Assembly (NCBI GenBank): GCA_949825045.1
Contig: OX463824.1
Span: forward strand, 30,288,001 to 30,352,000
Reading direction: 5' to 3'
DNA length: 64,000 nt
Origin: Argyresthia goedartella
Taxonomy: Eukaryota; Arthropoda; Insecta; Lepidoptera; Argyresthiidae
In this document: positions 31,960 through 42,919 of the stretch, in pieces
Layout: the number at the start of each line of letters is the position of its first letter
Numbering within the stretch: position 1 is the stretch's first letter
Made by a program: the position numbers and the translations under genes
Notes under the pieces: model-generated
What the model saw: the letters and a program-made list of their open reading frames with translations, nothing else
What the model was told of the DNA's origin: nothing
The model's database searches: none

Positions 31960-32320
31960 TTTTGGCTTATTTTTAAACGATTACCAAAAACGTACCTATT
32001 TTACTACCAATTAATTCGAAATGACTGCCAGAATGGATAAATGTCCACCAAATTGTGCTTGGATAAATGATCACCAAACTTCTTTTTATGTTTTGTGTAC
32101 TTAAGTTTATGTTTTAAGTATTTTTTGTTGTTCTTACATGTTCAACCTAACACGAAGGATAAAGGGGGCTTCGTTTCGCTCACCCCCTTTACCCTTCACC
32201 TAAGCTACCGCAGTATTTTACCCTGATATTTTTTGCAACTTTTGGTGTTCATTTATCCATTTTGGGTAGAAAAAATATATTTTGGTGATCATTTTTGCCA
32301 ATTGCCAATTTTTTTTAGTT
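31960..32320. mobile_element. Inverted-repeat element 'GGTGATCATT', copy 1
   Basis: The left end carries GAATGGATAAATGTCCACCAA and GATAAATGATCACCAAAC. The right end carries the inverses TTGGTGTTCATTTATCCATT and TTTTGGTGATCATTTT. Body: CCTAACACGAAGGATAAAG and CTTCACCTAAGCTACCGCAG. Other copies at 42920-43285, 48420-48590 (-) and 63365-63480. No coding frame. Confidence 0.6.
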
Positions 32321-32507
32321 AGTCAATTCTAGCTCTCTATCGCTCTAGCTATGGATATATGAAGATTTCCCACGATGATTTACACTGCCGTTAGAAGGTC
32401 CGTTTATTGTTCTCACACTAGTACCAAATCTTTTATCTTTGAAATTGTATCCCTGTCATATGTATTATCTAGCGCTATCAGAGACAGCCGTTCACTTAAA
32501 TATTTTT

Positions 32508-32911
32508 ATCTACACACGTATCATAAACCCTCTTTACTGCGTCTAAAAACCGCACGTTAAGACCAGCATAATGTAAAACTATTGTGTAAAAGTAATTTCT
32601 TATCAGAAAATTTGTACATTATGACCATAATGTACAAAAAAAAATCAAATTATGACATTCAAATTTTGAACGCGAGGCCGCCTGCGTGCCGCCCCTAGTT
32701 TGTCTGTGAAGTTGGTACTACAGAACAAGCTAAACAACTGCAGCTCAATGATCAATGCCACAATGCCGGTCAAACATGGGGTTCCTGAACATATCAAAGA
32801 GTAAACTAGTGTATGTAACTGTACTAATTAGGCATTAAAACTCTCGAGTGATATTATTATGAAACTCGCCTTCGGCTCTTTTCATAAACCCACTCTCGAG
32901 TACTAATGCCC
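32508..32911. mobile_element. Foldback element, copy 2 (3' end shortened)
   Basis: Same start as copy 1 (ATCTACACACGTATCATAAA). The hairpin is perfect but differs in sequence (TTGTACATTATG/CATAATGTACAA). The second hairpin keeps the full loop with TTATGAAACTCGCC and TTCGGCTC. It lacks the last 30 bp present in copies 1 and 3. Confidence 0.65.
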
Positions 32912-32939
32912 TGATGTATATTTTGTATTATAATTTTAT

Positions 32940-33165
32940 CAATTTATTTTGATATTATGTTTCAATGTATATATTGGTAAGTAGTTTATTATTTTGATTA
33001 TATAACGTTGTGCACATACTTACCGGTGTTCCAGTTCTTTATTGTTTCCTGTCCATCCTAGGTTTGCTGTAAGACATCTCTTTAAATAAATAAGATCACC
33101 TTTGCACACGTTTGTTTTTGTTGAATTCTCTGTTTTTGTGAAATAAAGTATAAAGTAAGTAAATA
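32940..33165 (+). mobile_element. LINE 3' UTR fragment (stem-loop family, diverged)
   Basis: AGGTTTGCTGTAAGACATCTC, CACCTTTGCACACG and a terminal GTGAAATAAAGTATAAAG are similar to the 3' end of the intact LINE (AATAAAGTATAAAG). Confidence 0.5.
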
Positions 33166-33549
33166 AGTATTGTTAGTACACATACTCTACTATTCAGGGC
33201 TGCATATTTGTACGACTTTAACCTTGGCTCTTCTGAAGCAAAAACGTTGCTGATTGTCAGACTTCGCCTAGATTTACTGAAGAGTTGGGTAAATATTATA
33301 TCAGTTCGCCCACGATGGAAATTTCAGTACATCTATCAAGTGTCGAAAGGCTTTATCATACAAATGGCAGCCTTGCTGCTATTTGAACTACTAAGCTTCT
33401 CCATTCGCTATACACTCGAGAGCTAAAGTTATTACTATTGAAATTTCTAAGAACGCTGATGCGTTCGGAGCGTAAAATTTGCCTGCGCTCCTTCCCAGGC
33501 ATTCATGGACTACAGATGGACAGAATACTCTCGCTATGATTTGAATTTG

Positions 33550-33815
33550 TTGTGATTACGATTATGTTGTCAACCGCTAGGCTGAAGTGGGACTGGGCCG
33601 GTCACATTTGCCGCACAAGTGGGGTCAGTCTAACAACCGAGTGGATGCCTACCGATGGACACCGGCGTAGAGGCAGGCCGGTCGATGGCGGGACGCTGGA
33701 CAGGTTCCTGGGTACTGGGCTGGGGCGGCACAGGATAGGGAAGAGTGGTCTGAGATAGGGGAGCCCTTTGCCCAGCAGTGGGACACAACCCAGGCTACAT
33801 AAAGAAAATATGATT
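33550..33815 (+). pseudogene. RTE/R1-like endonuclease-RT C-terminus
   Basis: Codes ARLKWDWAGHICR, TTEWMPTDGHRRRGRPVD and, after a frameshift near 33740, EPFAQQWDTTQAT followed by A-rich sequence. This is the hallmark tail of a LINE group common in Lepidoptera. Shorter matching pieces are at 29630-29725 (-), 44060-44225 (-) and 44604-44720 (-). Confidence 0.7.
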
Positions 33816-34024
33816 AGAAAAAAAATATGCTTACCTAATAACCGGCGGTAAACAAACACCGGCCTTGCGAAAGCTAAATCGGCTAGTTTCAGTTTATCAA
33901 ATCATCTCGTCTCTGTTCTGAGATATTGATGTTATCTCTTTTCGATGTGCAATCTTTGCTTTACAACCTATGCAACACTATTCTCTAAAATCAAACATTT
34001 ATATTGATATTAAAATGCCCATAT

Positions 34025-34135
34025 AAATGTGTGTGACGTCGCTGTTACTGGTTCCCACGACACAGGGTATCCTAGTATGGGGCCAAAAGCAATGTATGTG
34101 CCTGTATTTAAATGTAAATGTAAATAACCCGCTCT
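34025..34135 (+). mobile_element. SINE family 2, 3' tail fragment
   Basis: GTGTGTGACGTCGCTGTTAC, GACACAGGGTATCCTAGTAT, GGGGCCAAAAGCAATGTATG and GTGCCTGTATTTAAATG. Confidence 0.6.
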
Positions 34136-34136
34136 C

Positions 34137-34780
34137 AGGTTTTAGATCGAAATCGTCATTGCGACAGCACTGAGACAACCAAGAGCTGAGAGTGGTTTGA
34201 AATGGTGTGAAATTTTATTAATGTCATTGTATAAATAATATAAGTATGTCCCGTTATTGCGACTGAAAGCGACCATCTAATTATATATAAACTCCCTATG
34301 TTGTATTTTTTTTTCTGTGTCTATCAGAGGGCGGTAACTAGTCCATCTATCAGCCCAAGTGATGCTCTACGGAAATTACGCTGTCTGTCACAAGGAGGTC
34401 GGGCTTATTAATTCCACATTGCCCGTCCCATAGAGCCAGTTGTTGGAGAGATGAGTTTTCCGTCGATCTAGATGAATTTTGCGACACTACATAAGTGTAC
34501 GACCCGTTAATTAGTGTTTGGAGATGAGAAAAAGGTCAAAAATCAGTAAAATATGTATCCAAGTATGGCAGACGAAGGTCTTGAAAGTATTGAAAGTCTT
34601 TGTTTCTGAACATTCTTTATTCAGGAAAAAGGGGTGGACATATTGTTGTATGTGTTCACATACATACCATAAAGGTAGAAGAAAAGTGAAGGCCCACAGT
34701 AATGGCATATATTTACTAGGTATATTAAAACAACACTAAATCAATGATGATAGATTTTTATTACTATTCATATATCATCA
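34137..34780. other. Gene-free stretch
   Basis: Overlapping short frames near 34511-34739 have no recognisable motif. Confidence 0.35.
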
Positions 34781-34794
34781 TATAGAATCATTTC

Positions 34795-35133
34795 ATTTAT
34801 TTAAATTAAAGCTTAAAGAACATTTGCTTAATAAAGCCTACTATAGCGTACAAGATTTCCTCAATGGTGACTGAAAGATTGCTTAATGGGTGGGTGGTAG
34901 CGTAAGTTTATTAAGGATCTATGTAATTTGCAGTATTTGAATAATCAAACGGACATGTAATATAATGTATTGTTATGTAATTTAAATTTAATCTAAATAT
35001 AATTTAATTTAAATTAATATTTGTACGCCTTTAAGGTAGAGTGTGGCAAGAACAATATTTATTTAACAACCCTGTAACCCACATTCACAAATAAAATATC
35101 TTTATCTTTATCTTTATCTTTATCTTTATCTTC
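34795..35133 (+). pseudogene. LINE C-terminus and 3' UTR with (TCTTTA)n tail
   Basis: Codes KLKEHLLNKAYYSVQDFLNG then TGA at about 34873, a Jockey-type C-terminus. The UTR ends AATAAAATATC and a (TCTTTA)5 tail at 35098-35130. Confidence 0.7.
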
Positions 35134-35135
35134 AT

Positions 35136-35835
35136 ATTCATATATTCTTTATTGCACAGAAATATTAATAGTAAGGTAACAAAACATTTTATGAGCAAAG
35201 GCGAGCTTATCTCTAAAGAGAGATTTCTACCAGCAAACCTAGGCAGGACAGGAAAAATTGTGCAACAGGAGAGTCCTAGTGCGCAATAAAACTGTACACA
35301 TCTAATTGTTTACAACTAAAACATAATAATGTAATAAATGATATATACTAAATAAAATACAAAAGCAAAAAAATAAATATATATCAAACAAATACTACTT
35401 ATATATACATATATAAATGTACCTATCACGAAAGACAAAGGAAATGCTCTTTCAATCTTGTCTTAAAAGTGACAATTGAGGGACTATCTCTAATAGCGCA
35501 GGGAAGTGCGTTCCACAGTCGGATCGCCGTTAACCTAAACGAGTGTTTGTAAGCGGCAGTGTTATGCCGAGGAGTAGAAAGAAGAGACATCTGTGGGATC
35601 TCCGGTTGCTATGCCTGGAGGAAATAAACTCGAAACGTTCTCGAAGATATGAGGGGTAGCGGGGATTTCGCAAAATGTTGAACTGATAGGAGAGAACGTG
35701 CATATCACGACGAAGGCGGATCGGAAGCCACCCCAACTCCTTGCGATACTGTGAGACATGGTCATACTTGCGCAGCCCGAAGACAAACCTAATCCCGAGG
35801 TTTTGAAGTCCGTTATTGGGTAACGAAAACGAAAT
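35136..35835 (-). pseudogene. LINE 3' fragment related to the intact LINE at 58.6-63.2 kb
   Basis: The minus strand codes LGWLPIRLRRDMHVLSYQF-like and RERFEFIS, matching the ORF2 C-terminus at 58.9-59.2 kb. The 3' UTR contains the stem-loop (ATCTCTCTTTAGAGAT, about 35205-35220). Frame disruptions near 35570 break the end of the ORF. Confidence 0.75.
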
Positions 35836-36020
35836 TCATCTTTGGGCAGCGCAAATATGACCATGTATCACAGCATCGCAGGGAGTTGAAGTGGCTGCCG
35901 ATCCCTCGGGATTCTCACATCCTCAATTTCCATTCAACATTCTACGGAATCCACGCTAACAAGCTTCTTGCGAGACTGTTTCGATTTTTCGTCTTCCAGC
36001 ATGTTTCTGAGAATTATACA
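35836..36020 (+). pseudogene. LINE ORF2 fragment, inverted relative to the preceding one
   Basis: The plus strand codes FGQRKYDHVSQHRRELKWLP and PRDSHILN, the same C-terminal region as the minus-strand piece just to the left. The two meet head to head around 35835. Confidence 0.65.
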
Positions 36021-36028
36021 GCACCTAT

Positions 36029-36133
36029 ACTCTCGAGTAATATTATTATTATGATACTCGCATTGGCTCGTTTCATAAACCCACTCTCGAGTTTTAATGC
36101 CCTCCATTATGTATCAGTCACATAAACTACTAT
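36029..36133. mobile_element. Foldback element, copy 4 (3' hairpin only)
   Basis: ACTCTCGAGTAATATTATT to CCCACTCTCGAGTTTTAATG and the end CATAAACTACTAT match the terminal hairpin of copies 1 and 3. Confidence 0.6.
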
Positions 36134-36189
36134 GATCTATGTTTAGCATGAATCTATCATACATTATAATGTATTTGTGTAGGTTCTCG

Positions 36190-36412
36190 TGTATTTAGTT
36201 TATATTAATTAGGGTTACATATTATACTAACCATTTAGTATCAGGTAAATTTTGTTTTACCCCTCCACACAATCAACACATCTGATCCCTACGTGGTTTG
36301 CTGGAAGAGATCTCTTGTTAGAGATAAGCTCGCCCTTGTACACGATTCATATGTTATGAATGATCATTTGTATATGTTGTTTGCGTACATTAAATAAATT
36401 ATGAAAGAATTT
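36190..36412 (+). mobile_element. LINE 3' UTR (stem-loop family)
   Basis: TTTGCTGGAAGAGATCTCTT, GTTAGAGATAAGCTCGCCC and a terminal ACATTAAATAAATTATGAA. Confidence 0.65.
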
Positions 36413-36644
36413 GAAGTATAACTGAATGAACCAATTAATTTTATAATAGTAATGTACTTAAAAGCCGAATAATTATGCATGCGAGTACTTATTTCAGTAA
36501 TCTTTCTTCGCATATAGATAGAAGTCCCTGCCTACCCTTTCTTGGAAGTTTATACTTACTTTACCTAACCAAGTCTGTATTACGGACAATAATAGAATAT
36601 TTACAACAACTAAAACCCACGACCCAGAACAATTCTGCCGCCCT

Positions 36645-36725
36645 GTTAGCTCAGTAGTTACGTATTCGGTCTGGTAAACACTATGACCTAGGTTCGAGTC
36701 CCGGGGGAGGTGATCTCGTTACATT
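36645..36725 (+). mobile_element. tRNA-like SINE head
   Basis: TTAGCTCAGTAGTTACG (A-box-like) and AGGTTCGAGTCCCGGGGGAG (B box), about 46 bp apart. It does not form a convincing full cloverleaf, so it is read as a SINE head, not a tRNA gene. Confidence 0.5.
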
Positions 36726-36812
36726 ACGCGGGCTTAGGCCATTTCGCACTGAGAACTGAGTATGGATAGGGATAGCGCTGTTCATTTTCCTACCCTTCAG
36801 AATTATGTACCA

Positions 36813-37068
36813 TGACGACCCGAATGGCCGAGTCGGCAGTGACCCTGCCTACGAAGCCAAGGGTCCCGGGTTCGAGTCCCGGTGGGGGCAAATATTTGTA
36901 TGATGAGATCGGATTTTTGTACCCCAGTCATGGTTGTTTATCTATCTTAGTATAATATTTATCTATATAAGTATGTGTATCGTTGTCTAGTACCCAAGAT
37001 ACAGGGAATCCTAGTTTGGGGCTAGATCAATGTGTGTAAATAGTGTCCAAGGTATTATTATTATTATT
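36813..37068 (+). mobile_element. SINE family 1, copy B
   Basis: Head GACGACCCGAATGGCCGAGT, B box GGGTTCGAGTCCCGG, body and (TTA)n tail as in the other copies. Nearly identical to copies D and F. Confidence 0.85.
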
Positions 37069-37074
37069 GTAAAA

Positions 37075-37165
37075 GTTCTTTGTTAATGTAGATATTTACA
37101 TGTTTAGTAATCGCATTTCTTTTGCCACTTCTCTACGTCGGACCACTGTGGGCGTAGAAGGGAAA
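37075..37165 (-). mobile_element. LINE family X, 3' UTR fragment
   Basis: Plus strand reads GTAGATATTTACATG, TGCCACTTCTCTACGTCGGA and CCACTGTGGG, the inverse of the family X UTR at 43500 and 14200. Confidence 0.55.
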
Positions 37166-37167
37166 AG

Positions 37168-37425
37168 AAACTTTGTCGGGGTTCTCACATCCTCAACATA
37201 CATCACATCCAACATTTGACGCAGTCCACGTTATCCAACCTTCTTACGAGACCGTTTTCTCACAACCCCACAGCATAACACCGCGTCCTATGAGCATGGG
37301 TTTAGATTCCGGGCCATTCAATTTGTGGAATGCACTCCCCTGCACCATCAGGGACAGTCCTTCTCTTAAGATATTTAAAAGTCGAGGGAAGAAGCATTAC
37401 CTTTCTCTTTAGAAATATAGGTAGT
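37168..37425 (+). pseudogene. LINE ORF2 C-terminal remnant (stem-loop family)
   Basis: Codes GLDSGPFNLWNALPCTIRDS, then PSLKIFKSRGKKHYLSL and a stop. Matches the end of the intact ORF2 at 58.9 kb (LWNKLPSAIRDSPSLSIF). Broken upstream. Confidence 0.65.
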
Positions 37426-37439
37426 ATGCATGTGTTTAT

Positions 37440-37900
37440 TAGTATATATATATATATATGTATATATATAACTAGCTGACCCGCTCTCGCTTCGCTGCGG
37501 GTAGCTCTACCCCTACTTTACCCTTACCCTACCCCTACCCTACCCTACCCCGACCCTACCCCTACCCCTCCCCAACCCCTACCCCTACCCAACCCCTACC
37601 CTACCCAACCCCTACCCTACCCCTACCCTTCCCTACCCTACCCAACCCCTACCCTACCCCTACCCTACCCTACCCGTACCCTACCCCTATCCTACCCCTA
37701 CCCTAACCCTACCCTACCCCTACCCTACCCTACCCCTACCCTACCCTTACCCTACTCCTACCCATACCCTATCCTACCCTACTTTTAAACCTTCCCTGGT
37801 CTACAACAAACATTTCAAAACCAAAATCAGCTAAATCGGCCCAACCGTTCTCGAGTTTTAGCGAGACTAACGAACAGCGATTCATTTTTATATATATAAT
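37440..37900 (+). repeat. Widespread insect repeat (ACTAGCTGACCCG type) with an expanded CCCTA array
   Basis: (AT)n at 37445-37470, then ACTAGCTGACCCGCTCTCGC. The array is at about 37500-37780. The body then resumes with AACCTTCCCTGG, CAAAATCAGCTAAATCGGCC and GTTCTCGAGTTTTAGCGAGA, ending in TTTTTATATATATAA. Non-coding. I recognise both flanks as a common insect interspersed repeat. Confidence 0.65.
37500..37780 (+). repeat. C-rich array of CCCTA/CCCCTA/CCCAA units
   Basis: About 280 bp of irregular 5-7-bp units with almost no G on the plus strand. The minus strand is runs of GGG and GGGG separated by TA or TTA and could form G-quadruplexes. Confidence 0.85.
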
Positions 37901-37904
37901 TAAA

Positions 37905-38146
37905 TGTCACCTTTAATTAGCTGACCATTATTTTGGGGAATGATAGTACCAATCATTATGAACAACTTCCCCAAAGAAACACATGGTCGCAAATGAACAT
38001 ATTTTTCGTCCCTCAGTACATTGACCCGATCAGCTGATTACAAGTTACTATGGGAGATCCAAAAAAATTTTAGGTTTACGACCATATGTTTCTTGGGGAA
38101 AGTAATTCATAACAATGGGTACTTCAGCTAATTAAATTTCACCTTG
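37905..38146. mobile_element. MITE with TIRs of about 85 bp, copy 2
   Basis: Shares TTTAATTAGCTGACCAT, CATTGACC.GATCAGCTGATT and GACCATATGTTTCTTGGGG with copy 1. The left terminus is rearranged (ATGTCACCTTTAATTAG). Confidence 0.7.
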
Positions 38147-38249
38147 TATAGTATTTATGTTTAGCATGCACGAGTACATTATATAATATTTATGTCAGCA
38201 CTCGTATATTTGGCTAATATTGTTTTATATTAGTTATATAGATATAATA

Positions 38250-38430
38250 TATATCTAACTAATAAATTATATTGTTGTAAACATGGTTTACCCCTGCTTA
38301 GCAATCGACCTTTCTCATCCTAATTTGGTTTGCTGGAAGATATCTCTTATTAGATATAATCTCGCCTTTGTACACTATTTTTATGTAAGTCTTGTTGTTT
38401 ATGTATTATTTGTGTGCAATAAATAAATTA
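38250..38430 (+). mobile_element. LINE 3' UTR (stem-loop family)
   Basis: GGTTTGCTGGAAGATATCTC, TTATTAGATATAATCTCGCC and a terminal GTGCAATAAATAAATTATG. Confidence 0.65.
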
Positions 38431-38597
38431 TGAAGTATGACAATATTTACATTAAACTGGAGCCAAGATAATAGGTTACATTTGGCATTTGTCAGTTTTC
38501 ATAGAGATGTAAATACATAAGCTAAAAAAATCGGATAACTCGAATGAAATTCAGTCATCATTGCACTCAATTATTTTGATCGATCGGTTGATCGTTT

Positions 38598-39050
38598 CTA
38601 GGGTTCCGTAGCCGAAGGGTGCCAAACAGGACCCTATTACTAAGCCTCCGCTGTCCGTCCGTCCGTCCGTCTGTCACCAGACTGTATCTCATGAACCGTG
38701 ATAGTTAGACAGATGAAATTTTCACAGATGATGTATTTCTGTTGCCGCTATAACAACAAATACAATATAAAAAATTAGAATAAAATAAATATTTAAGGGG
38801 GCTTCGATACAACAAACATATTATTTTTCTCGTGTTTGCTCGATATTGATAACAGCAACCGGTAAACTTTTGAAGTATTCACAGAATATTTAGTTATAAA
38901 TTCACTTTTAAAATAAATAAATAAATTAAAATAAAACAAATATTTAAGGGGGGCTCCCAATACAACAAACGTGTTTTTTTGCCGTTTTAATAGATATTGG
39001 TACGGAACCCTTCGTGCGCGAGTCCGACTCGCACTTGGCCGGTTTTTAAA
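38598..39050 (+). repeat. Dispersed GGGTTCCGTACC repeat, copy
   Basis: TAGGGTTCCGTAGCCGAAGG at the start and GTGCGCGAGTCCGACTCGCA near the end. The central A+T-rich part is duplicated (AAGGGGGCTTCGATACAACA and AAGGGGGGCTCCCAATACAA). Confidence 0.65.
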
Positions 39051-39354
39051 TACAAGGATCTATTCACCGCCGTAACGTCATGTAGCCTTGAGAAGATGTT
39101 CAGTCTTTTAGAACAGAAAACGTCTGCTATGTTTAGAATGGATTATTGGTCAAAGTAAATCGTGAAATTGCCTTGTTTTGTCATTATCGCAAAAAATATG
39201 TATTTATAACTAAGAAAAGTTCGCCAAATGTGCAGTTTTAACATTGAAAAAAAAAAATTTACCCTCCGTGACAAGGTTACGTTGTTGAGTTTTGATGAAC
39301 TGTCAAATGTTACTTCTAATCTTGGCTCCACTTTAATTATGGACAGACGGAATG

Positions 39355-39460
39355 GATTACGACCTCTGTGGCGAATCGGTCGAGTTCTGCCCCGCGGTCC
39401 CAGGTTGTAATCCGGGTAAGTTTATTATGTTTGTGAAGTCGCTGTTTCTGGTACCTTAGA
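39355..39460 (+). mobile_element. SINE family 2, diverged head and start of body
   Basis: CGACCTCTGTGGCGAATCGG and GGTTGTAATCCGGGTAAG resemble the A and B boxes at 63660, followed by GTGAAGTCGCTGTTTCTGG. Confidence 0.5.
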
Positions 39461-40305
39461 AAAGCCATCTCTAATCAATACTACACTGACGAGCAATTAA
39501 AAAGTTCCACCCACAAAATGCCGACATACACCTTAATATCTTCTAAGACATAGGACCTTGCTTTATAAATTAAAATTTACCTTTTTAATTGGTAATATTA
39601 TGATGCTCTGTTAAATGTACTTCAATATTGCAGACGACATCATTAAGGAGGATTTCCCGTTTAGGAGTAATTTGGTGCTATGTCACTGGAACTTATTCAT
39701 TGCTAGTCAGTGCATTATCATGTAATTCTGATATTTGGAATTTCAAACACTTTTGAATTTTCCAATTACACGTTGATTATTGTACAATCTGTCAGTTATT
39801 GCGACTTTCCTTGTATATGCGATGTTCTCAGGTATTTTTTGCAAAATTGATTATAATTTCCAGATGTTAGTATAGGGCTACAGAACATAGCTTAGCCCTT
39901 CTCCTGCTTTACGCGCCAAACTCGCATCTACGGTCTCTTGGTTTGACCCTGGTGGCGTGCCGCACGCCCCAGGCTGGGTTCCAGCGTTTATATCTCAAAG
40001 AGTGGTGTCAAAGAATTTTTTCTAAGAATACGGATTTTTTCTTCTATTTTTTGCGTAGAAACTATTGTGTTTTGGAAATAAAAACAATTTAACTTCTTGA
40101 CTTTGAAAATAAAACAATGGAGCTAATTACCCACCCTTCTGTTCATTTTATACGAAAACACAATACTTTTTACACAAAATTGAGCGGAATTAAATATGAC
40201 TCAGGTAACGCATCATGCGTTGGTTTGATTTGACATTCATTCTGTTTTATCAAGGATTGAATACCGTCTGAAAGTTTTAATATTACTTACTATCATAATT
40301 AATTT
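39461..40305. other. No recognisable feature
   Basis: AT-rich. No supported gene or repeat. Confidence 0.4.
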
Positions 40306-40307
40306 CA

Positions 40308-40760
40308 TAATTTCTTTATTGCACACAAATCATACAAAAAAACAAGAGTTACATAAAAAAAGTGTACAAAGGCGAGCTTATCTCTAATAAGGGATTTCTT
40401 CCAGAAAACCAGGTTAACATGGGAAAGATTGTTTGGCTTGTAGACTTATGTGTACAATATATAACATAATAACTATAATAATATACTAAATACTTATCGC
40501 TTTATTAATAAACGTCTTATAAACCTATTTTAATTATAATGCCGTTATAATTCGTTTGTCTTTGTCTGTCACTTTGTGTGTTTGTGAGAAAAGTACAAAA
40601 CACATTTTAGCTATAATAGGTTTGATAAGTTTAATTAATAAGGCGGTGATAATATACTATAACTACTATAGTAAATACTATACTAATAAATACTTACATG
40701 CATACTACCTATCACTCTAAAGAGAGAGGTAATGCTTTTTCACACGACTTTTAAATATAC
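40308..40760 (-). mobile_element. LINE 3' UTR fragment (stem-loop family), with internal insertions
   Basis: Starts at the TTTCTTTATTGCACAC end. Contains GGCGAGCTTATCTCTAATAA. The remnant CTAAAGAGAGAGGTAATGC-like sequence near 40720 matches the ORF2 end of the family (AGAGAAAG.TAATG). Confidence 0.5.
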
Positions 40761-41890
40761 TGTCCTGTCACACCGCATCCTAGTTCAAGGAATAGAGTAA
40801 TTAGTGCGCGTCGTCCTTGCCTTCTCCTTGCTGGTCTAGGCCCTAGACCAGAAACAACTAGGCCCTGTTGAAATCTGGTCTGTGGTAGACCAGCAAGCAA
40901 GCCAGGAGGTAAACAAGCACTTAGTAAACAAGCAGCGCTAAAAACAGCTCGTGTGAAATAGGTTTTCAATTGATACATATTTAAAAGTGATTTAAATTCC
41001 TATGTATCATAATTACATGTGAATTGATAAGGCAACAGATTGGAGTTAAATCTAGCCATACTCTACGCTTGCGCTCTGTTCATTTTGCTTACAAACTACA
41101 AACAACTTGACATCTCAATTCACTTCCATTTTCATTGCTTTTTTATTGCACTATTCATCACCATCAGGTTTCGGCACTAATAAACAAACACATACGGATT
41201 CAGCACCGGAATTAATTTGTGTACAGAACAGAAACGTCATAACGCGGTTTCATTAATGGCGAGAATTAAATCTTAATCGGCAAGATGGATGCCAAGTCGT
41301 TAAACTAGAAGAATGTGGTAATATTGCGGTACAGCGCTCCCACGGTGTTATTGCTGTTCGTAGAATCTGGCGGAGATAGTTGTCTTGGCGTAAACCGTTA
41401 TAATGCAAATTTTAAATTTGCAGTATATTCTGCCTTTCACAGAAATAAGAGACTACCTTTAGGTCGACATGCAACAGACTTTTGACGGCCGCTAAGTACA
41501 GTTTAAACTCAAATTAACAAAATAAAAAAACACGGCAAGGTTAATTGAAAACCTGGCTGCAAACTGCTAACCGTGCCGTGCGTGCTTGTGTCTGGTGCAA
41601 GTTGCCTTAAGACAATAAGCTAGCAACTTATTATTTTTGCGTACTTTTCTGAGGATATTCAAGTGAGATTTAAGCTCTGGTCTTACTGGGAATATAGCCG
41701 GGATTACCCTACATCCTACATTAGTAATATGAAACAGCTGTGGGCGCTTTAATGTTATCGAACTATACAAACATATTGGACAGAGCAAGGCATAAATCTC
41801 GTATAAAAAGCCACATTACCGATTATTTTAGTTTTTTCATTTAGCAGTCAGTCGACCAATCAAGTGTGAGATACTAGAAAGAAGGTACGT
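40761..41890. other. Gene-free stretch
   Basis: A short inverted motif around the CTAGGCCCTAGACC sequence (40835-40855) is the only structure noticed. No coding frame with motifs. Confidence 0.35.
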
Positions 41891-41894
41891 TGTG

Positions 41895-42137
41895 TCGACC
41901 CGAATTGCCGAGTCGGCAGTGACCCTGCCTATGAAGACAAGGGTCCCGTGTTCGAGTCCCGGTGGGGGCAAATATTTGTTTGATGAGAACGGACGTTCGT
42001 ACCCTAGTCATAGTTGTTTATCTATCTAAGTATAATATTTATCTATATAAGTATGTGTATCGTTGTCTAGTACCCAAGATACAGGGAATCCTAGTTTGGG
42101 GCTAGGCCAATGTGTGTCAATAGTGTCCGAAGTATAA
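41895..42137 (+). mobile_element. SINE family 1, copy C (a few changes)
   Basis: CGACCCGAATTGCCGAGTCG, B box GTGTTCGAGTCCCGG. Tail GTGTCCGAAGTATAAGG lacks the (TTA)n run. Confidence 0.8.
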
Positions 42138-42227
42138 GGTATCCTCTATTTCCGGTCAGTATTGCCAGTAATAAAAAAGAATAGTGGGTAGAAGTAATTG
42201 TTTTATAAAAATAAATATTATTCCAAT

Positions 42228-42368
42228 TCCATACTAGGTGTTCATGCGCGAGTGGACGGTAGGTAAATTAAAATTAAATGCAAGTCCATACTAGGTGTTC
42301 ATGTGCGAGTGGACGGTAGGTAAATTAAAATTTAATGCAAGTCCATACTAAGTGTTCATGCGCGAGTG
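42228..42368 (+). repeat. 57-bp tandem repeat, about 2.5 units
   Basis: Units start TCCATACTAGGTGTTCATG at 42228, 42285 and 42342 (third partial). Very few differences between units. Confidence 0.9.
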
Positions 42369-42369
42369 T

Positions 42370-42915
42370 TCAGGTTGTAAAGGAACATTGGCACATAACT
42401 CTGTTGGTATATATGGTCATGGTCCTAGTGTATCGGGCAGTAACTTAAAGCGCCCTCGCCCATGTAAGCAAAAATATAGCTCCCCCTGTGTAAATGTTCA
42501 CGCAAACGGTTTGGTCACGATGCCATTACAAAGAAATGTTGCGCATTATTGTTTTGGAATTTTTGTGATAACTGGCTAGAACTGAACTGATCACAAGAGT
42601 ACACAAAGACCCCAGCCAATAATCCCCCGTAGTTCATATTTTAAGCGAATGCATTCCATTTAAATTCCAATCTGAATGCAGACTATGAAAATCGCTCCAA
42701 AATGTAATTGGCAGTCCACTTGAAAACTATGGGACGGATCGGGGACTGGCTAATTGTGTCGGTGTGCGGAATATGCATGAGATCCCTACACCGGTTATCG
42801 GCGTTCAATCATATTGAGACTCAATTTGGGTTTTTTATACGAAGTGGGAGTTTTTACCCCACTGCAGCGTGGCGGAAAGTGTTTGACCTGTATGTAAAAA
42901 AAGAGATATTACAAT
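42370..42915. other. Gene-free stretch
   Basis: Small frames at 42352 and 42708 show no motif. Confidence 0.35.
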
Positions 42916-42919
42916 GGCT

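Noticed and set aside
35098..35130. CRISPR-like or regulatory short repeats
   Set aside because: (TCTTTA)n, (TCTA)n, (TTTGGAA)n and (GAATTTT)n runs are tails of LINE 3' ends, not arrays with spacers.
36645..36725. Functional tRNA gene
   Set aside because: A and B boxes are present but I could not pair a complete acceptor stem and cloverleaf; read as a SINE head. The same applies to the heads of SINE families 1-3.
37500..37780. Interstitial telomere repeat
   Set aside because: Insect telomeres are usually TTAGG; the units here are mostly TAGGG and TAGGGG, irregular, and inside a known type of dispersed repeat.
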